A stretch of 64,000 nucleotides of DNA from assembly GCA_030077755.1 (NCBI GenBank), contig JAQJZZ010000005.1, positions 682,001-746,000 on the forward strand, in the 5' to 3' direction. Source of the DNA: Filosporella fistucella (taxonomy: Eukaryota > Ascomycota > Leotiomycetes > Helotiales). The notes beneath the pieces were generated by a model that was given only the letters and a program-made list of their open reading frames with translations, was not told where the DNA came from and ran no database searches. Below, in pieces: positions 34,502 through 47,639 of the stretch; position 1 is the first letter of the stretch, and each line of letters begins with the position of its first letter. The translations under genes and the position numbers were made by a program.

Positions 34502-35667
34502 TCAAATTGTCCAAAATATGTTCGATATGCTGCTTAGATAACCATACATCCGCAGGAGCGAGAACAGCACAGCAACAACCCACCCATTCCAGAATATCCA
34601 AATGACTTGAAACAGCCTCCTTGATCTTCCAAAACTCCAGCGAGGCTTAGGAAATGTCTTTGGTGCCAGAAAACCCCGCCTACTGACCAATACATAAGAC
34701 GCAGCATATAGCACACCCGCAGCTGAAATCAGAGATGTGAATCCTACAGCTGAAGGAAGTGTCGTGCAAGTTCTCACAGATGCGATATTCCAGACGAATT
34801 GAACGGAATTGTGTGGCAGTCCGTCCCCTGCAGAGACTTTTGAGAACCAGTCGGAAGAGAAAAAGAGAGGACCCCTTCACTGGAGACGGCGAAAAAGAAG
34901 CGTGAGGATGCGACGATGGCTATTGCTGTATTCTGTGGTATGTCAGTGGTGGACTTTTGTGAATGGAGAGGGAGACTGACAAAGCAGAGAACAGTAATGC
35001 AGATATTGTTCATGAAGACATATCCGCCTTCGCTTAGCACCACTGCTTAGAGATAGACAAAGGTTAAGTAGATCCAATAAGAAATGTGAAATGTGAAATG
35101 TGCATTGGCATCGGGCTATATGATGTCGGTCTCTGATCTTCCGTCACCAGAAAGTCTCTTTCTGAGCCATAACATAAAACAGAAATATAAGAAGAGTACT
35201 GAATCCCCAATACCCGTATTCTACGATATCCCTTTGGCAGCAAGCACACTCGCATCTTTGTCTCCTAGCAGTCGTTTCCACGCATCAAAGCGAATCAAAT
35301 ACCAGCCAGCCAGACATGAAAGACACCAGTCCAAGCCCGCAGGATCTCCGGTACCATTATGTGTCGTCATGAATGCTTCCTCAGCGGTTCGGAAACCTCG
35401 TGTACTTGCTGTTCTGAGAGATGTTGAGTCCGAAATCGAAGAGGACGAAGGAGGGAGAGAGGGAGAAGATGAAGCGGAAGCGGAAGAGACGTGCTGATAT
35501 GTGTTAGCAAGAACTGCGACAGTTGAGGCAGACTTACAAGGTAGGCAATTGACGAGAATTGAAAGAGCGAGAAGGATTTTGGTGAGAATCTGTTGCAGAG
35601 CTTGTAACTTGACGCTGTTGGAGTCTGACGGGTAGTGTAGTTTGAAGAATGTGATGTCCAGTGTCAT
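34502..35667 (-). CDS. Multi-pass membrane protein, unknown family (about 302 aa)
   Basis: A consistent five-exon model is 35667-35250, 35198-35148, 35042-34981, 34932-34881 and 34827-34502. The last acceptor could instead leave exon 5 starting at 34836. Hydrophobic segments are ILTKILLALSILVNC, CLSCLAGWYLIRF, LFLYFCFMLW, VFMNNICITVLCF, SAAGVLYAASYVL and IWIFWNGWVVAVLFS, so five or six membrane spans are likely. A Ser-rich loop follows the first span. The first intron is 51 nt, a multiple of three, and contains an in-frame TAG. Retention would therefore truncate the protein after about 148 residues. No family is recognised. Confidence 0.6.
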
Positions 35668-36477
35668 GCGAGCTTAATGTCGCAGCAGCGTTCGAGGCGT
35701 GCATCACACAGAAAGAATGGGATTTACAGCTGCTTGAGTATTGCCTGTTCATCTATCAGCCAAGAGGATCGCAAAACTTGCAGAGAAATCGCGGGATCTT
35801 CTCAGGAGCACAAAAACGTCGTACTCCACCAAATCACGACGATTCCAAGCATCCGCACTATTTTAATGATCTTGCCAAGTCTCATTTGATTCAGGATAAA
35901 CCCTTGGCTTTTCATACTCATATTAGTCCATTCATTCATCACTTCCAAACAATGTCCTTATAAAGCATCCTTCTCGCCCTCTGACATTTGGGGTTATAAG
36001 TTCCCCTTTTTGGCTGCATACTTGCTAAGCGAGGACCCCTTTTTGTGGGACACCGGAGGACAGCTGGAAGTGCCAAGTTTCCAGTAAAGAAGATAGTGCA
36101 TAAATGTATTCTCTGCTTGTGTCTTTTTTTGAGAAATATTAACCGGTTATAGATGTTCTCATCCACTATTGCTTTATGTCTTGCTCCTTTCAAATTTACT
36201 GCTGCTAAAACCATAGTCTCAACTGTCAAGAGCTCTGTTTCTCCGTCATTATCGACATTTTGAAAAGATCTCACTTGGCTTTACCTCATGCACCTGATCT
36301 GGTTAGAGGAGTCTAAAGCAAGTCTGCGAGAGATGCTCGAGTGGGTTGCAGCCGGGTCATTTGGAGATCTAAGTAAATGCATTTTCGCACGTGATCGTGC
36401 TGAGAGGATCAATCCAAATATCTCAGGAAGAACGGAAATCGATATCTTGGACTGCGTCCCAAATTTAAGATGTCAGA
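35668..36477. other. Intergenic, no gene seen
   Basis: This lies between the membrane-protein 5' end and the HET gene 3' end. No gene is recognised. Confidence 0.5.
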
Positions 36478-38219
36478 TCAAAACTCCCCATTTGACAACT
36501 CATCATCTCCCTGAATCAATACACCAGCACCACCACTAATCTCCTCATAAAGTTTTCCATCCTCAGCAATATTAATCTCAACCGAGTGTACCAAAATCCC
36601 GTCCTCAACCCTTTTCCTAAGTATAGGATGCACATACCTCCCAGATGGAAGAAGTAACCCCACTCCATCTCTAGACTGCGATCTATTCTTCTCTCCAAAC
36701 ATCTGTAAGACTAGTTTACCACCACCACCTGACGAAAGAGCTAGGATGAAGTTGTCTTTCTCCTTCACGAAGCTGAGGAAAATAGGATTACATCCACTTT
36801 TCAATTCAATCTTGATTGACTCTTCTCCAAACTTCTGGTTCTCCTGTCTCGTTTGATCAGTTTGTTCAACTGAGTACCCCTGATCAAGGGGAAGTCTGAT
36901 ATCTAGCAGAACCGAGAGATCTTGTGCTGCTCGCTGCATCTCATGATGTCTTTGAGGAGCAAGGAAAAAATCTTTCTCATTCGTCCTCACTTCCAGATCT
37001 TCGAGTGATTTTTCAGGAAAGCTGAATATTCCAGGGTTCGAGCGGACAAATAAATTTGCATTGCGGCTATGATTTGAATCACGCTTGACCAAGACTGCCA
37101 GACGGCGACGAAAGATACCTCCTCGATTGCAGCCAAGGACCAAAAAGTGTTCGCCTCTGTTGAACGCTCCTTGTACCTGATATGAGCTATCTTCTTTCAA
37201 AATGGCCTGAGCTGATAAAAGTTTTCCTCTCATGTGAATACCTTTATTAGTCATCGTATACTGGCGAACAGAAGGCGTAGAATGGTGTTCCGAAGCATTT
37301 TCAAATGCTTTCGGATGGGTAGCTAGCATACCAAGCTCAGAAGGACCTGTCCAGAGTTTCGGAATATCCCATGCAAAGATCGATTCATCATCTCTTTCTT
37401 TCATTATCTCGAGCTGTAAACGATAGAAAGCTTTCTCGCCTTCGCCGTATAATAATGGCATGTTGACATCGAAAATACCTAGTAGACAATACGCGATATC
37501 TTCAACTCTAGTTGTTGTTCGTTTTGAAGCCCAAGACATCATTTGTGCGATACTAAAACGATGATCTTTGGAGAAACCGATGAGTGCTTGTCTTTGGATG
37601 CTGGTGATGGAGCTGATCAACCCTGCTCTTATTGAGATCAATGTTCAAGCAATAAGAGAATGTCCAAACCCTACCTTGAAGCGATCCTTTAGTCCCAATT
37701 TCGTCCCATTTGCGATTCAAAAACACTACTACATCAGGTGCAATCAACTCCTGCAGAGTCCACCCTCTCGTGAACCACAGACTCTTTCGAAACTCCGAAT
37801 CTTCCTTGAAATGATCATCGTGAGTACCCTCGCCAACATCAGAAAGAAACGCATAGCAAACTTGAGATTCTCGATACCATCTAAACATCGAATTGATAGC
37901 TTCTGAGAGTTCTGCACTGCTGGTCTTGTCGATGCAGCAGGAGTCAATCCACTGTTTGCTTTAACCCAACCATACAACGATATAAGCTATACACAAGAGA
38001 ATTACTCACCACCCATTCAAACCCATCATTCTTCGCTTGTTTACAACAATTCAAAATTTTATTATAACCTTTCATGTGATTCTGCATACCCTTGAAATCC
38101 ATCATCATCTGAAAGGATATCTCATCGCCTTCCCAGCGATGCGATAGTATCGCATATAATGGGATACCATCATCGAAGAATTCATGGAGTTGGAGAGTTG
38201 AAACGTTGAGGAGACGCAT
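36478..38219 (-). CDS. HET-domain protein, HET-E-like N-terminus (543 aa)
   Basis: Exons are 38219-38010, 37951-37675 and 37622-36478, with introns of 58 and 52 bp. The HET domain spans residues about 1-230: MRLLNVSTLQLHEF, YAILSHRW, GFEWVWIDSCCIDKTSS (rebuilt across intron 1), EAINSMFRWYRES, FTRGWTLQELIAP. The adjoining SIAQMMSWASKRTT and YCLLGIFDVNMPLLYGEGEK segment is typical of this subfamily. The C-terminal 250 residues are unrecognised and contain no NACHT or WD repeats. HET proteins trigger cell death on non-self recognition in fungi. No partner gene is obvious. Confidence 0.9.
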
Positions 38220-39205
38220 GGTTTGAGTGTGGGTTGGATGATGGAAGATGAGAGGGTGAGAACATGAAGGTGTAGCGGGCCGGGGTGGGAGGTAGGGGCA
38301 TCAGGATTCAGTGAGATTATGTTGTGAGGGAGAAACTTTTTGGGAGATTTTGGTGACATATGTCGTGGAACTTTGATGACAATGTTGAAGTCTCAAGGTT
38401 CGCGGACATTCATCCGGTTCCAGGGTGGTTTCACAAAAGCTGGTCACGTGCCACCTCTCCACTCAGGAAGAGGGCGAAGAATAGCTTTGAAATGAATAAA
38501 TAAAGGTTCCATTGCTTTTTAATTGCTAGTCAATATCCGTGGTACTTCCAACAACCAAATAGCTGACAATTTCCTACCTTAATTTGTCACAATGCTTCTA
38601 GGAAATGTTTCAATCTTTGCAGGTAGTTTGAGGAGGGTGTATGGACTGCCTAAATTGCTGACAGTGCTGGAAAAAGACGATAGTTCGTCGTTGATGACAG
38701 TCTTTCAAACTCACTAGAGACTGTCGCCTTGTAAGCATAATCCTAATCAACTGAGTGTCTTTGATAAGCCAACTATTTTAAATTCCCTGAATAGCTTCCT
38801 CATTCCATCATCTATTGTGATCTCACGTCGTAACATCATAGAACATTGCAATTGTGGCCGTGAAAATGTTAGTCATATCATTCATTAGCAAGCAAGTATG
38901 GCTCACTTGTTGAAATAAGGCATTTTTTATCGTCCTGTCTATTTTGGCGGGTTTTCTGTACTTGTTGAAACTCGCTCAATTACCCCGCACTTACCCCGCA
39001 TCAACTCACCTATTCTGGTCTCTTGTAATTGAAAAAAGTAGGTGCTCAGTAGAGGAGGCGAAGTGGAACTTCTGTGATCACATATTATAGGCTCGAGTTA
39101 TTATTTTTAAAAGAATTTTCATTTCTTCAAAAACGTATACTCTATTCACCTAGACCACTCTATCAGGGGTATATATATCCTTCTCTATCTTCTTCACATC
39201 CCAGT
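38220..39205. other. Intergenic, no gene seen
   Basis: Upstream of the HET gene and downstream of the amino-acid transporter. No coding or RNA feature is recognised. Confidence 0.5.
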
Positions 39206-40826
39206 CTAAATAGCCAAGTTGGCACAACTGAATGCAGGTCTTGTGCCCCCAGAATAATCATCGATGATAGCTTCTACAGCAGCGTATAAACCAGGTCCTA
39301 GGAGGAATAGTCCACAAGCCATAATAAACACATGTGTGACAGTCAGTACACTCCTTCCCACATTCGCGAACAAGCGTGTCTTATACATCTGCCAATACGC
39401 CACAGCAAAGAAAATGAATCCGAAGAACGAATCAAATGCTGCTCCAAGGAGGGAGAGAAAGTCACCCATTGAAGGAACAACTTCCGAGAAAATGAATGCG
39501 ATGGCCCAGATTCCAGCCATAACTGCAGCCCAGACGCCCCATCCGATGACGGTGTTGGAATGTGCGTGGCGCGATTTGCCCATGATGCGGAAATAAACGA
39601 ATTTTGCAGAGACGTTGGCATAGATGACGCCAATGACCATCGTAGGCACGATGACAAATGCGAAAGAGGCTTTCTTGTATGCTACGACACCTAGAGAACC
39701 AAATGCAGGAGCGGTAGAATATTGGCCAAGGTAGTGGAATCCGATGGAAGGAGGAACGATGAATAAGAATATTGAAATCCCGGTAAGAACAGCGAGAGAT
39801 TTTGGGAAATCTTGTGGTTTCTCCATCTCGGCGATGAACGTTGGGAATAAGATTTGAGGAACCCATAAAAATGTGATGTTTAAAACAGCATTCATGCATG
39901 CTATCCATGTTGTTCCTGCTGGTGGGAAAGCATACGTCTTTACTGGACCGAGAGTCGGGTAATTTCCTCCGTATCCGAAGTATGGCGCATCTTCGATCCC
40001 GGCGAAGACGAGAAAAAGAAGGATTGCGATTGCCATGCATGCAGCGCTAAACATGGACATGAAGGAGACGTGATTCAGGGTCCGGGGAAGAGACATTACA
40101 ACGCCCATTATTGTGGCGATGACAGAGAAAACGACGGTGCAGAGAGAGTGGTCAGATAGGGTGTTCAAGATTTTGGCTCCGGTAAGTACGTGGAAGCCGA
40201 TGAGGAGGATGTTGTTTGCCAGAAGCATGAAACCAGTAAATTCGTAGGCGATGCGGGATTTGCCAAAGGCATAGTAACCAAAGTCACCTTGGTGATATGT
40301 TAGGTTTTGTGGTTGTAAAGTAGATTTATGAAGGTGAGATGGATTGTTTGAATATAATGCGAAGCCACCGTAAAACAACGGGGATTGCAAAGAATAACCA
40401 TAACTTACATATATCCTTGATCTGCGGATGCTTCATGATAAACTTGTGCATCGTGATTGACGTAATGTAGAACAGAACTCCCGCAATAACCATCGTTATG
40501 ATCCCCGGTACCCATCCCAACACCGACAATGACCAAGTCTGTGCCATGATAGCAAGACAGACCTGATCGCCTGCAAGGAGCCAAGCTGCTTTTTGCCACG
40601 ACATTGTTCGAAGCTTGATTTCATGTTGGTGATCTGAAAGCTTGTTAGTACTTTGGCTTTCTTGGTATGGCATCAGCATAAATGGATGGAATGTGTGGAA
40701 AATACCTTCTGCGACTAAAGTTTCGATCAAGATATCGGTTGAGCCATCTGAGTCACCGTTGTCGATATCAGTCGAGAGAGGCAATTGCTTCTCATCTGCC
40801 TCGGGATATTTTGGTGATGTAGACAT
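39206..40826 (-). CDS. AAAP-family amino-acid transporter, MTR-like (475 aa)
   Basis: Exons are 40826-40706, 40633-40409 and 40287-39206. Intron 1 (72 bp) has a perfect TACTAAC branch site, and intron 2 (121 bp) ends in AAG. Joined sequence gives EDHQHEIKLRTMSWQKAAWLL, PQIKDICDFGYYAFGKSRIAYE and LLIGFHVLTGAKI, the hallmarks of fungal neutral/aromatic amino-acid permeases. About eleven membrane segments follow a 60-residue cytoplasmic N-terminus. It should import amino acids at the plasma membrane. A longer in-frame Met lies at 40976, but the homologue-like acidic N-terminus begins at 40826. Confidence 0.9.
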
Positions 40827-42943
40827 ATCGACTGCGCTTCCGAGAAATTGATGTCGATCAGATAATGCAAAGGAAGTTCCAGTACCTGTCAAGAATGGTA
40901 AAAACCCAGGCACGAGCGGATCCTTATACCACCCAACAATCCCATGTACTCTGAACAGACCCTCCAGAGAATTCACAGACCAGCTTCCAGAAGCTGATTT
41001 CTGCCTCTTAGCAGGAATTGCGTTATCGCTTCAAAACTTGCGTTATCTACACAGTGAATCACTGGTTGACATTTAGGATGCTGTTCCTTGCTAAGCTTGT
41101 CAGACGGGCAGCTAGGGACAGCTGTTTTAAGCTCTCGGGACTGGTTGAGGCGAACAGGGCAGCTTGCTCGCGAGCGCCTCTCTGTGAAAGGCCCGGCTGG
41201 GGTTGGAACATGGCGTCGGGAACGCCGGTCTGGAACGTGGGGAACGCGAAAGAGGCACGATAAGACATGAGATCGTGTTACTTGTGGCGTTATTTGGGGT
41301 GGGAGAGTAACTGTAATTGGAGTGGGTACTTTGTCTACTTTAGTTTGAATGAACATTTAGAGAATTGACTGATTTGTATTTGTTGGATGCTGCCGCTAGA
41401 AGACTTGGCCATTGCTTCTCTAAATCAGCGGCTTGGGAGTTCAGGTTGCGAGATCAAGCCTTGGATGCTGCAAATCTTGGTGCATTTGTAGTAAGTCATC
41501 ATGAACTCATGTGATACGTTCGATGAGGCATACAGCTGAATCTAGAGCAGTTAGAAATTTCTACGCAAACTAGTTTTCAAATTTCGTCTTTTGAAGAGTT
41601 TTTCATGATGTATGATACTTTAAAGTCGAGCGTCGAATTAGTATTGCCGAGAGCGCGGCGGACGCCGCATTGCCAATACGAAGCCAAGACCGAATAAGCG
41701 TTGCCAAAGTCTTGGAGTGGAGCGGTAAAAAAAGCTTTCTTTACTTCGTAGATACTCGTGACCTGACTGGAATTGGGATGAATAACTAAAACTACTCGCT
41801 CTCAACTATAGTCTCAACTCGGTTATGAAGACAATTCATCCCAGATCCCAGAGATCACCTTTCATCCGCTCGCATAATATTTTTGTTGTTCTTTTATTTT
41901 GAGAAGGTTACCTAATTTGGTTCAGTCACGGATTGATCGCAGACGCTAGGTTTGGCTGCATAGACACCTGATCGCTACTGCCCCTACCAACACCTGATGA
42001 TGAAAACTTTCATCCCCTTTCGGTGCCTCGACATGTAGCTATCTTGAATGTCTTACGGCGACTGTAGTCACGTTAAAGGCTTGCGCATCGAAAAATTTCC
42101 CTTCTCTCCTTCGTACGGCAACTATATCAATGGAAATCGCGCTTTGGGTCCCAAGTCAGGCGCGTGTCCACACATCCATTCCAGAGTGCCAAGGGAACGT
42201 GTCAGACTATGCTCTATCACTGGGTGAGGTAGGAAACATTTTTCAAGCAAGATATATACTTCATGCTAATATTTGCACATATATAGCATATCATAGGTTG
42301 AAATAGATCGAGTTCTCTATAAACTAAACATTGCATTGAGCGTTGCGTATATACGAAATGTCAGCCCTGTCTGCAATAACATGGAGCAGAAAGGCTTAAC
42401 TATGACTTTCGCACGGTTCCACTCCACATGGAACAATGATGCCTAATCGTGTAGTTGAATACGGAACCCGAATTATATTGCTACCAAACTGATGTCCATC
42501 GCGAGAGAACATGGGAAGCAGATAATCTTGGTCAATCTTGACAAGAAACTTTCCTTAAATGAGTCTGCGGATAGGCCGGTTCATCATTTCAAGCTCCTCG
42601 TCTCTCTGCACGTTTCAGACTGTACAGAAGAGAAGATATGTGCTTTATCCAATTGTCTCTGGCAGTCGTATCTCCAGTCTTGCAGAATACATAGGCTTTG
42701 AGAGTTTGGTGGAGGCTGAGCAGTAGTCAGGTGACGGGATAACCAATTGGCTCACCGATGACCAGAACATCTTGGCCCTTTTAAAAGGTTTCATTCTCTC
42801 CGCCTTGCCTATCACTTTGCTCTCTGGTCGTTCGCGCACCCATCTCTGCCTCCTCCTTGAGCAAACTTGACGACTTCTTTTGAGATAAATATCAAAGTGT
42901 CAAGATCACACCCAACTTCAATTACAGACTCAGCGCAGCAGAC
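40827..42943. other. Gene-free stretch of about 2.1 kb
   Basis: I see no supported gene, RNA or repeat. It separates the amino-acid transporter from the second HET gene and includes both promoters. Confidence 0.5.
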
Positions 42944-44947
42944 ATGGAACCATTGACGTACGAGGCATTGGACACAGAGAGCCCCGAGTTTCGGCTTCTC
43001 AAAATCCGCCAGTGTGATGATAGTGGAGTTTGCCTCACCCTGACGAAACATTGCATGGCTTCTGCACCAAAATATTTTGCTCTATCATATGTATGGGGAA
43101 ACCCACATGTTACCAAAAATATCACCGTGAATGGAATGACATTCGCTGCTACAACAAATCTTGTTGCGGCACTTGAGGCGATCACTGAACTATCCAAAGT
43201 ACGAGGTGAAGACGGAGGAGTGAACAGTTACAGTTACTGGGTTGATGCTATCTGCATTAATCAACGGGATATTCAAGAACGATCGGTCCAAGTTCAGATG
43301 ATGGGTGACATATTCAAGAATGCGCACATGGTTTTAGCATGGATTGGGCCAGAAGAGGATGGAAGCAGCGAAGCCATTCAAGTTATAAATCGGCTGGCAG
43401 GAGAGGTACGATGCTCACAGAGGGGTGATACAAGCTTTCTACTGAAGCCAACTTCACATTTTCTGATCGATGAGTCGGGCCTGAAACCTCAAGGCGATGA
43501 ACCCACCACGCAGGACTCAGTCTCGAGTGAGAACCTTGGCTCGATAGTCATGGCCAAAGTCAGAAACATCCGGAGTCTATTCAACAAGAGATCTTTTTGG
43601 AAGAGAGCCTGGATCCTCCAGGAATTGGTTTTGGCAAGGCGCGTGTTTTTCTTATGTGGAGCGGAGGGATTTAACACCGATGATATAGTCGTACTCTCCA
43701 CTTGGATTCAGTCAATTCCAACTACAGCATATCAAGATACAGTTTCCGATTCTGACTGGGTTGAGTTTCGGGATTACTTGGACTTGGCTCTCTTGGAACC
43801 AATCAAGTCAGTGGTGTTAGCGGAACAACTTCGAAAGAATTCTCATGAAGACCCGCACAAGAATATCTGGCGAACCCTGATGTACGCCCGCAGAATGATT
43901 GCATCCGACCCTCGAGATAAGATTTACAGCCTTCTTGGCCTGGTCGAACTTGGTATTCAAGCCGACTACTCAAAGACAGTCCAAGTCCTCTACCTTGAAG
44001 TTGCACGGATATTATTTCCACAAGTATTTACAGATAAGTGGTTTGACAGAGCAACTCCCCCCAGGAAGCGAATCCAGACACTCCCCAGCTGGGTTATAGA
44101 TTGGGACTCCCGGAGCAAAGGGCATGACTGGGGCATTACATTAGACGGCAAATTCTATAACGCTGCTGCGACCATGGATTTTCCAAGCCGACATGCAGAA
44201 ATCAATGGCACATCGCTTCTTGCACATGGAGCCATTTTCGACGAAACCCACCTATTGGCTCCTTCTTGCTCTGATCGTGTGATTGACAATGCCGCGAACG
44301 CTTTTCAATTTGATATTAGTGCCGGTCAGCCACATGGCGATATTAACTTTGATCAGGTCCCACCAGGCTATGCTAGGGGACACGCCAGCTTACGATTGTC
44401 TCTCAGTGATAGAGCTCCCGGAAGCAGCCGGCGCTTTGCTATCGACCCAACATATGTAAATATGGCCATGGAATATCTGAAGGGTGCTACAGCATCTGGC
44501 ACTGGAAGAAGGTCGACAAAACGTCCCAAACTTTGGCCTTTAAACGAAGAAGAATCTCAGGATCAATTCGTGAATTTATTCGTGGATGAAAACGTGGCAG
44601 ACAAAATTGTGGACAGCGACGATTCAGAGGTGACGGAAGACCAAAGTATCTTGCCTACGTTATCCCCATCTTCGCGGCGTAACCAAATCACCCGCTGGGC
44701 CAAATTCTTCAGACATGCCCGCCACTTCTATACGAAAAAGGGTTATCTTGGTTACGGTCCAGACTGGATCCAAGAAAGTGATCTCATTTGTGTACTTCAA
44801 AATTGTCGAGTTCCGGTGCTTCTTCGTAAAGTGGATGACCACTATGAATTCATCAGTTTGTGTTTTGTGCTCGGGATAATGGATGGGGAAGTGGGAGAAA
44901 TGGTAAACAAAGGGGAGATCTCTATGCAGACGTTTGATATCCAGTGA
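42944..44947 (+). CDS. HET-domain protein (667 aa), intronless
   Basis: One uninterrupted exon. The HET domain covers residues about 45-230: APKYFALSYVWGNP, ITVNGMTFAATTNLVAALEA, YSYWVDAICINQRDIQERSVQV, DIFKNAHMVLAWIGPE, then SFWKRAWILQELVLAR and the later ASDPRDKIYSLLGLV. The rest is the long variable C-terminal region common in this group, with a CVLQNCRVPVLLRK segment near the end. It belongs to a different HET subfamily from the gene at 36.5-38.2 kb (WVDAICINQ rather than WIDSCCIDK). A role in incompatibility or stress-linked death is known for some members only. Confidence 0.92.
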   Translation: MEPLTYEALDTESPEFRLLKIRQCDDSGVCLTLTKHCMASAPKYFALSYVWGNPHVTKNITVNGMTFAATTNLVAALEAITELSKVRGEDGGVNSYSYWVDAICINQRDIQERSVQVQMMGDIFKNAHMVLAWIGPEEDGSSEAIQVINRLAGEVRCSQRGDTSFLLKPTSHFLIDESGLKPQGDEPTTQDSVSSENLGSIVMAKVRNIRSLFNKRSFWKRAWILQELVLARRVFFLCGAEGFNTDDIVVLSTWIQSIPTTAYQDTVSDSDWVEFRDYLDLALLEPIKSVVLAEQLRKNSHEDPHKNIWRTLMYARRMIASDPRDKIYSLLGLVELGIQADYSKTVQVLYLEVARILFPQVFTDKWFDRATPPRKRIQTLPSWVIDWDSRSKGHDWGITLDGKFYNAAATMDFPSRHAEINGTSLLAHGAIFDETHLLAPSCSDRVIDNAANAFQFDISAGQPHGDINFDQVPPGYARGHASLRLSLSDRAPGSSRRFAIDPTYVNMAMEYLKGATASGTGRRSTKRPKLWPLNEEESQDQFVNLFVDENVADKIVDSDDSEVTEDQSILPTLSPSSRRNQITRWAKFFRHARHFYTKKGYLGYGPDWIQESDLICVLQNCRVPVLLRKVDDHYEFISLCFVLGIMDGEVGEMVNKGEISMQTFDIQ

Positions 44948-45561
44948 TTTTCTCAAACTGAATGATGGGCTTGGAATTTACATTTTGAGTAGTTCTCATT
45001 TGGATGATATGGTGGGGTCTTATTTTTGCAACTTTTCTAACTGTACTACTTAATTGAGACTGAGGGATTCTTTTTTCTTGATATTATTTCCATCGAAAAA
45101 AGGATACCTATTCTTACTTCAAAGAAGGCAGGGAGCGAAAGTTCGCTAAGCAAAGAGGATGTATTCACCGCGAGTAGTGTTAGAGGACAACACTATGACT
45201 ACCACTTTCTTCTTCCAGGAGCTCGCTCTAGATTAATTAGCTGGTCCCGAATTATCAATTTAAAAACTTCACGGCGCCTCCTTCGCAGAAAATAGATTTC
45301 ATGATTTAGAAAAAAGTTTCATTATCCAAGCACATAATGGCTATTATGTCAACAAACTTAAAACGGCAAACCAGATATAAAAGTCACTTCTCAATATTCA
45401 TATTGCAAGAAAGGCTTTGAGATAATCATAAATATTCATTCATCTATCCAAAAATTCATAATTCAGCCTAGAATCCAAACTCCGAGTCCTCTTTTCCCAA
45501 ACACCACCCCACAATCTTTCCCCTCCTCCTCAACATCTCCTCTCTCAATCTCTCAACTCCC
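44948..45561. other. Intergenic, convergent 3' ends
   Basis: AT-rich spacer between the HET gene and the sugar porter. Nothing is recognised. Confidence 0.5.
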
Positions 45562-47412
45562 TCAAACACTAGCCTTAGTATCCTTAGCATACTGCGCCAT
45601 CAAATCATTCGCCTGCCCCTCATCGAACGCATCCACGACTGTAGTAGCAAACTGTCTAGCAGGAACCTTCTTGGCAAACAAGATATCAAGTTCATGATAA
45701 CTCCTGTTCCATGTCTCAGGGAGACGGAAATAAGACCAGACAAACATGCCGAAACAGGTTCCGCCCCAGACGAAACCGGTATAGCCTTTCAGGTTCCAGG
45801 CTTGTGGGTTCATCATGTATTGCTGGAGTGTGCCACCGATAGTACCAGTTAAGTTTGAGAGATCACGAGCGAGACAGATGGTCTTTTGACGGAGACGGGT
45901 GGAGCCCATTTCTGCGGGGAGAGCCTGGGATTTGTAAGTATGTTTTATGGAAGGAAGAAGAGGGGTGAAAGCTTACCCATCCTAGTTGACCAGCAGAAAG
46001 TTGGAAAATGACAGTCCAGAGAAGAGTAAGAACAGCTTGAGCCATGCCGACTGAAGGATGATCGGTCCACACATTGAGAATACCGATCAACATCAATGTA
46101 GCGCACATGCCACCCATACCCCAGACATATATTGTTCGGCGACCGAAATTAGGCATCAAGAGGAACCAGTTGACAAGACAGGCTACAAGAGCTAGGGCTG
46201 TACCTCCAAGAGCGAGGGAATATGTAGCATCAGTTCCGAGACCAACTTGAGAGAAGAAGTAAGAGCTGTTGTAGGCGAAGCAGATACCACAAAGAATTTG
46301 ACCAGCGAAGACAAGACAGGCGATCTCGGTACGACGGAGTTCGAATCCTTTGAAGCAGTCGAGGTAGCTTGTGCCGACGGAGAGAGATTCCTCGAGATTA
46401 TTGGTGAAGATGATGGTGCTGAGGGTTTTGCGGGGATCAATGCTCGATTTTGGCGATTGCAAGCGGCGGAGGGATTGCTCGGCTTCCTCGATGCGACCCA
46501 TGCGGACAAGGTACCATGGTGACTCAGGTGCCATGTAGACGAGAGGGATCAAGAATGCAGGCCAGATCCATTGGATGGCGAATGGGATCTTGTATCCCCA
46601 TTCATCGACACGGGTAGAGAGACCTTTCAATACACCAGCACTGATCAATTGACCGATGATGAAACACATGTTTGTGTATGAAGTCATATACTATAAGTCA
46701 TTAGCATCGAACCTGACTGGTGGCGCGAAGGAAATACTTACGGTACGAAGAGCAGTAGGCAAAACCTCAGACGCATAAGCCGGCGCAGTAGTAGCCAAGA
46801 TACCCCATGGGAAACCACAAAGGATCTCACCAACAAGCAAAACCGGAAGACTAGGAGCAAAGAAGACGACGAAAATAGACATAGTCAATGCGACGAGAGC
46901 ACCCAAAACGACTTTCTTAGAGCCGTATTTCGTGACGAGCCATCCGTTGAGAAGAACACCAAGGAAACTGCCTACACCAGATGATTGGGAGAGACCTGCT
47001 TGCCAGGCTGCTGTCATCTGGTAGCCGACTGGAGTAGAGGGAGTGACGCCAACCCAGTGGCCGTATTTGATGAGAAAGGAGGCTGAATATTGTTAGTTGC
47101 GGAGGTAGGCTAGATAAGAGGAAACTAACGATAGGCGAAGAAGTTGGAAAGAAGATTGGTATCATAGCCTTCCATGATAACACATGTAGACATAACCAGA
47201 GACCAGAAAAGAGCTTGAGGATATGCTCTGATAGCCTCTCTGACGCTTAATTCCTGCTCATCGCGTGTTCCAGACAAAGCAGCTTGCTCTAGAGTCTTGC
47301 CTGGGACTCTGTTCTCTTGTGCGCCATGAGCGAGACTGTGTTTGCGTAGGACGTCGGTGGAGTCGATTTGGTAGACCTCAGCCTGGGAAACGGGAGCGAG
47401 TTTCTCATCCAT
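45562..47412 (-). CDS. MFS sugar porter, maltose/alpha-glucoside type (566 aa)
   Basis: Exons are 47412-47130, 47082-46742, 46690-45977 and 45924-45562, with introns of 47, 51 and 52 bp. Motifs include IMEGYDTNLLSNFFAYP at the first membrane helix, KYGSKKVV, PESPWYLVRMGRIEEAE after helix 6, NFGRRTIYVWG, and LPETWNRSYHELD at the end. Twelve helices are expected. Cytoplasmic N-terminal residues 1-80 are charged. Members such as MAL61-type permeases carry maltose, trehalose or related glucosides with protons. The exact sugar is not readable from sequence. No glucosidase gene is adjacent. Confidence 0.92.
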
Positions 47413-47639
47413 TGTGCAGGATTGCTGGAAGGTAATTGAGAATTGTTCAGATGAGGAGAGAGAAGAGTGAATCTGATCTGATCTGAATGATGTTCAACTC
47501 CATGGTCGATAGACAGATATATATATTTCGCAGACTGGAGTTGAAGGTCCAGAATGCGGGATAGAGGGGAAAGTGCGGGTTAGTGGTACATGTGTTTGCA
47601 TCTGGGGTTCCTTCAAGCGTCGAAGCAATGGGGTGAACT

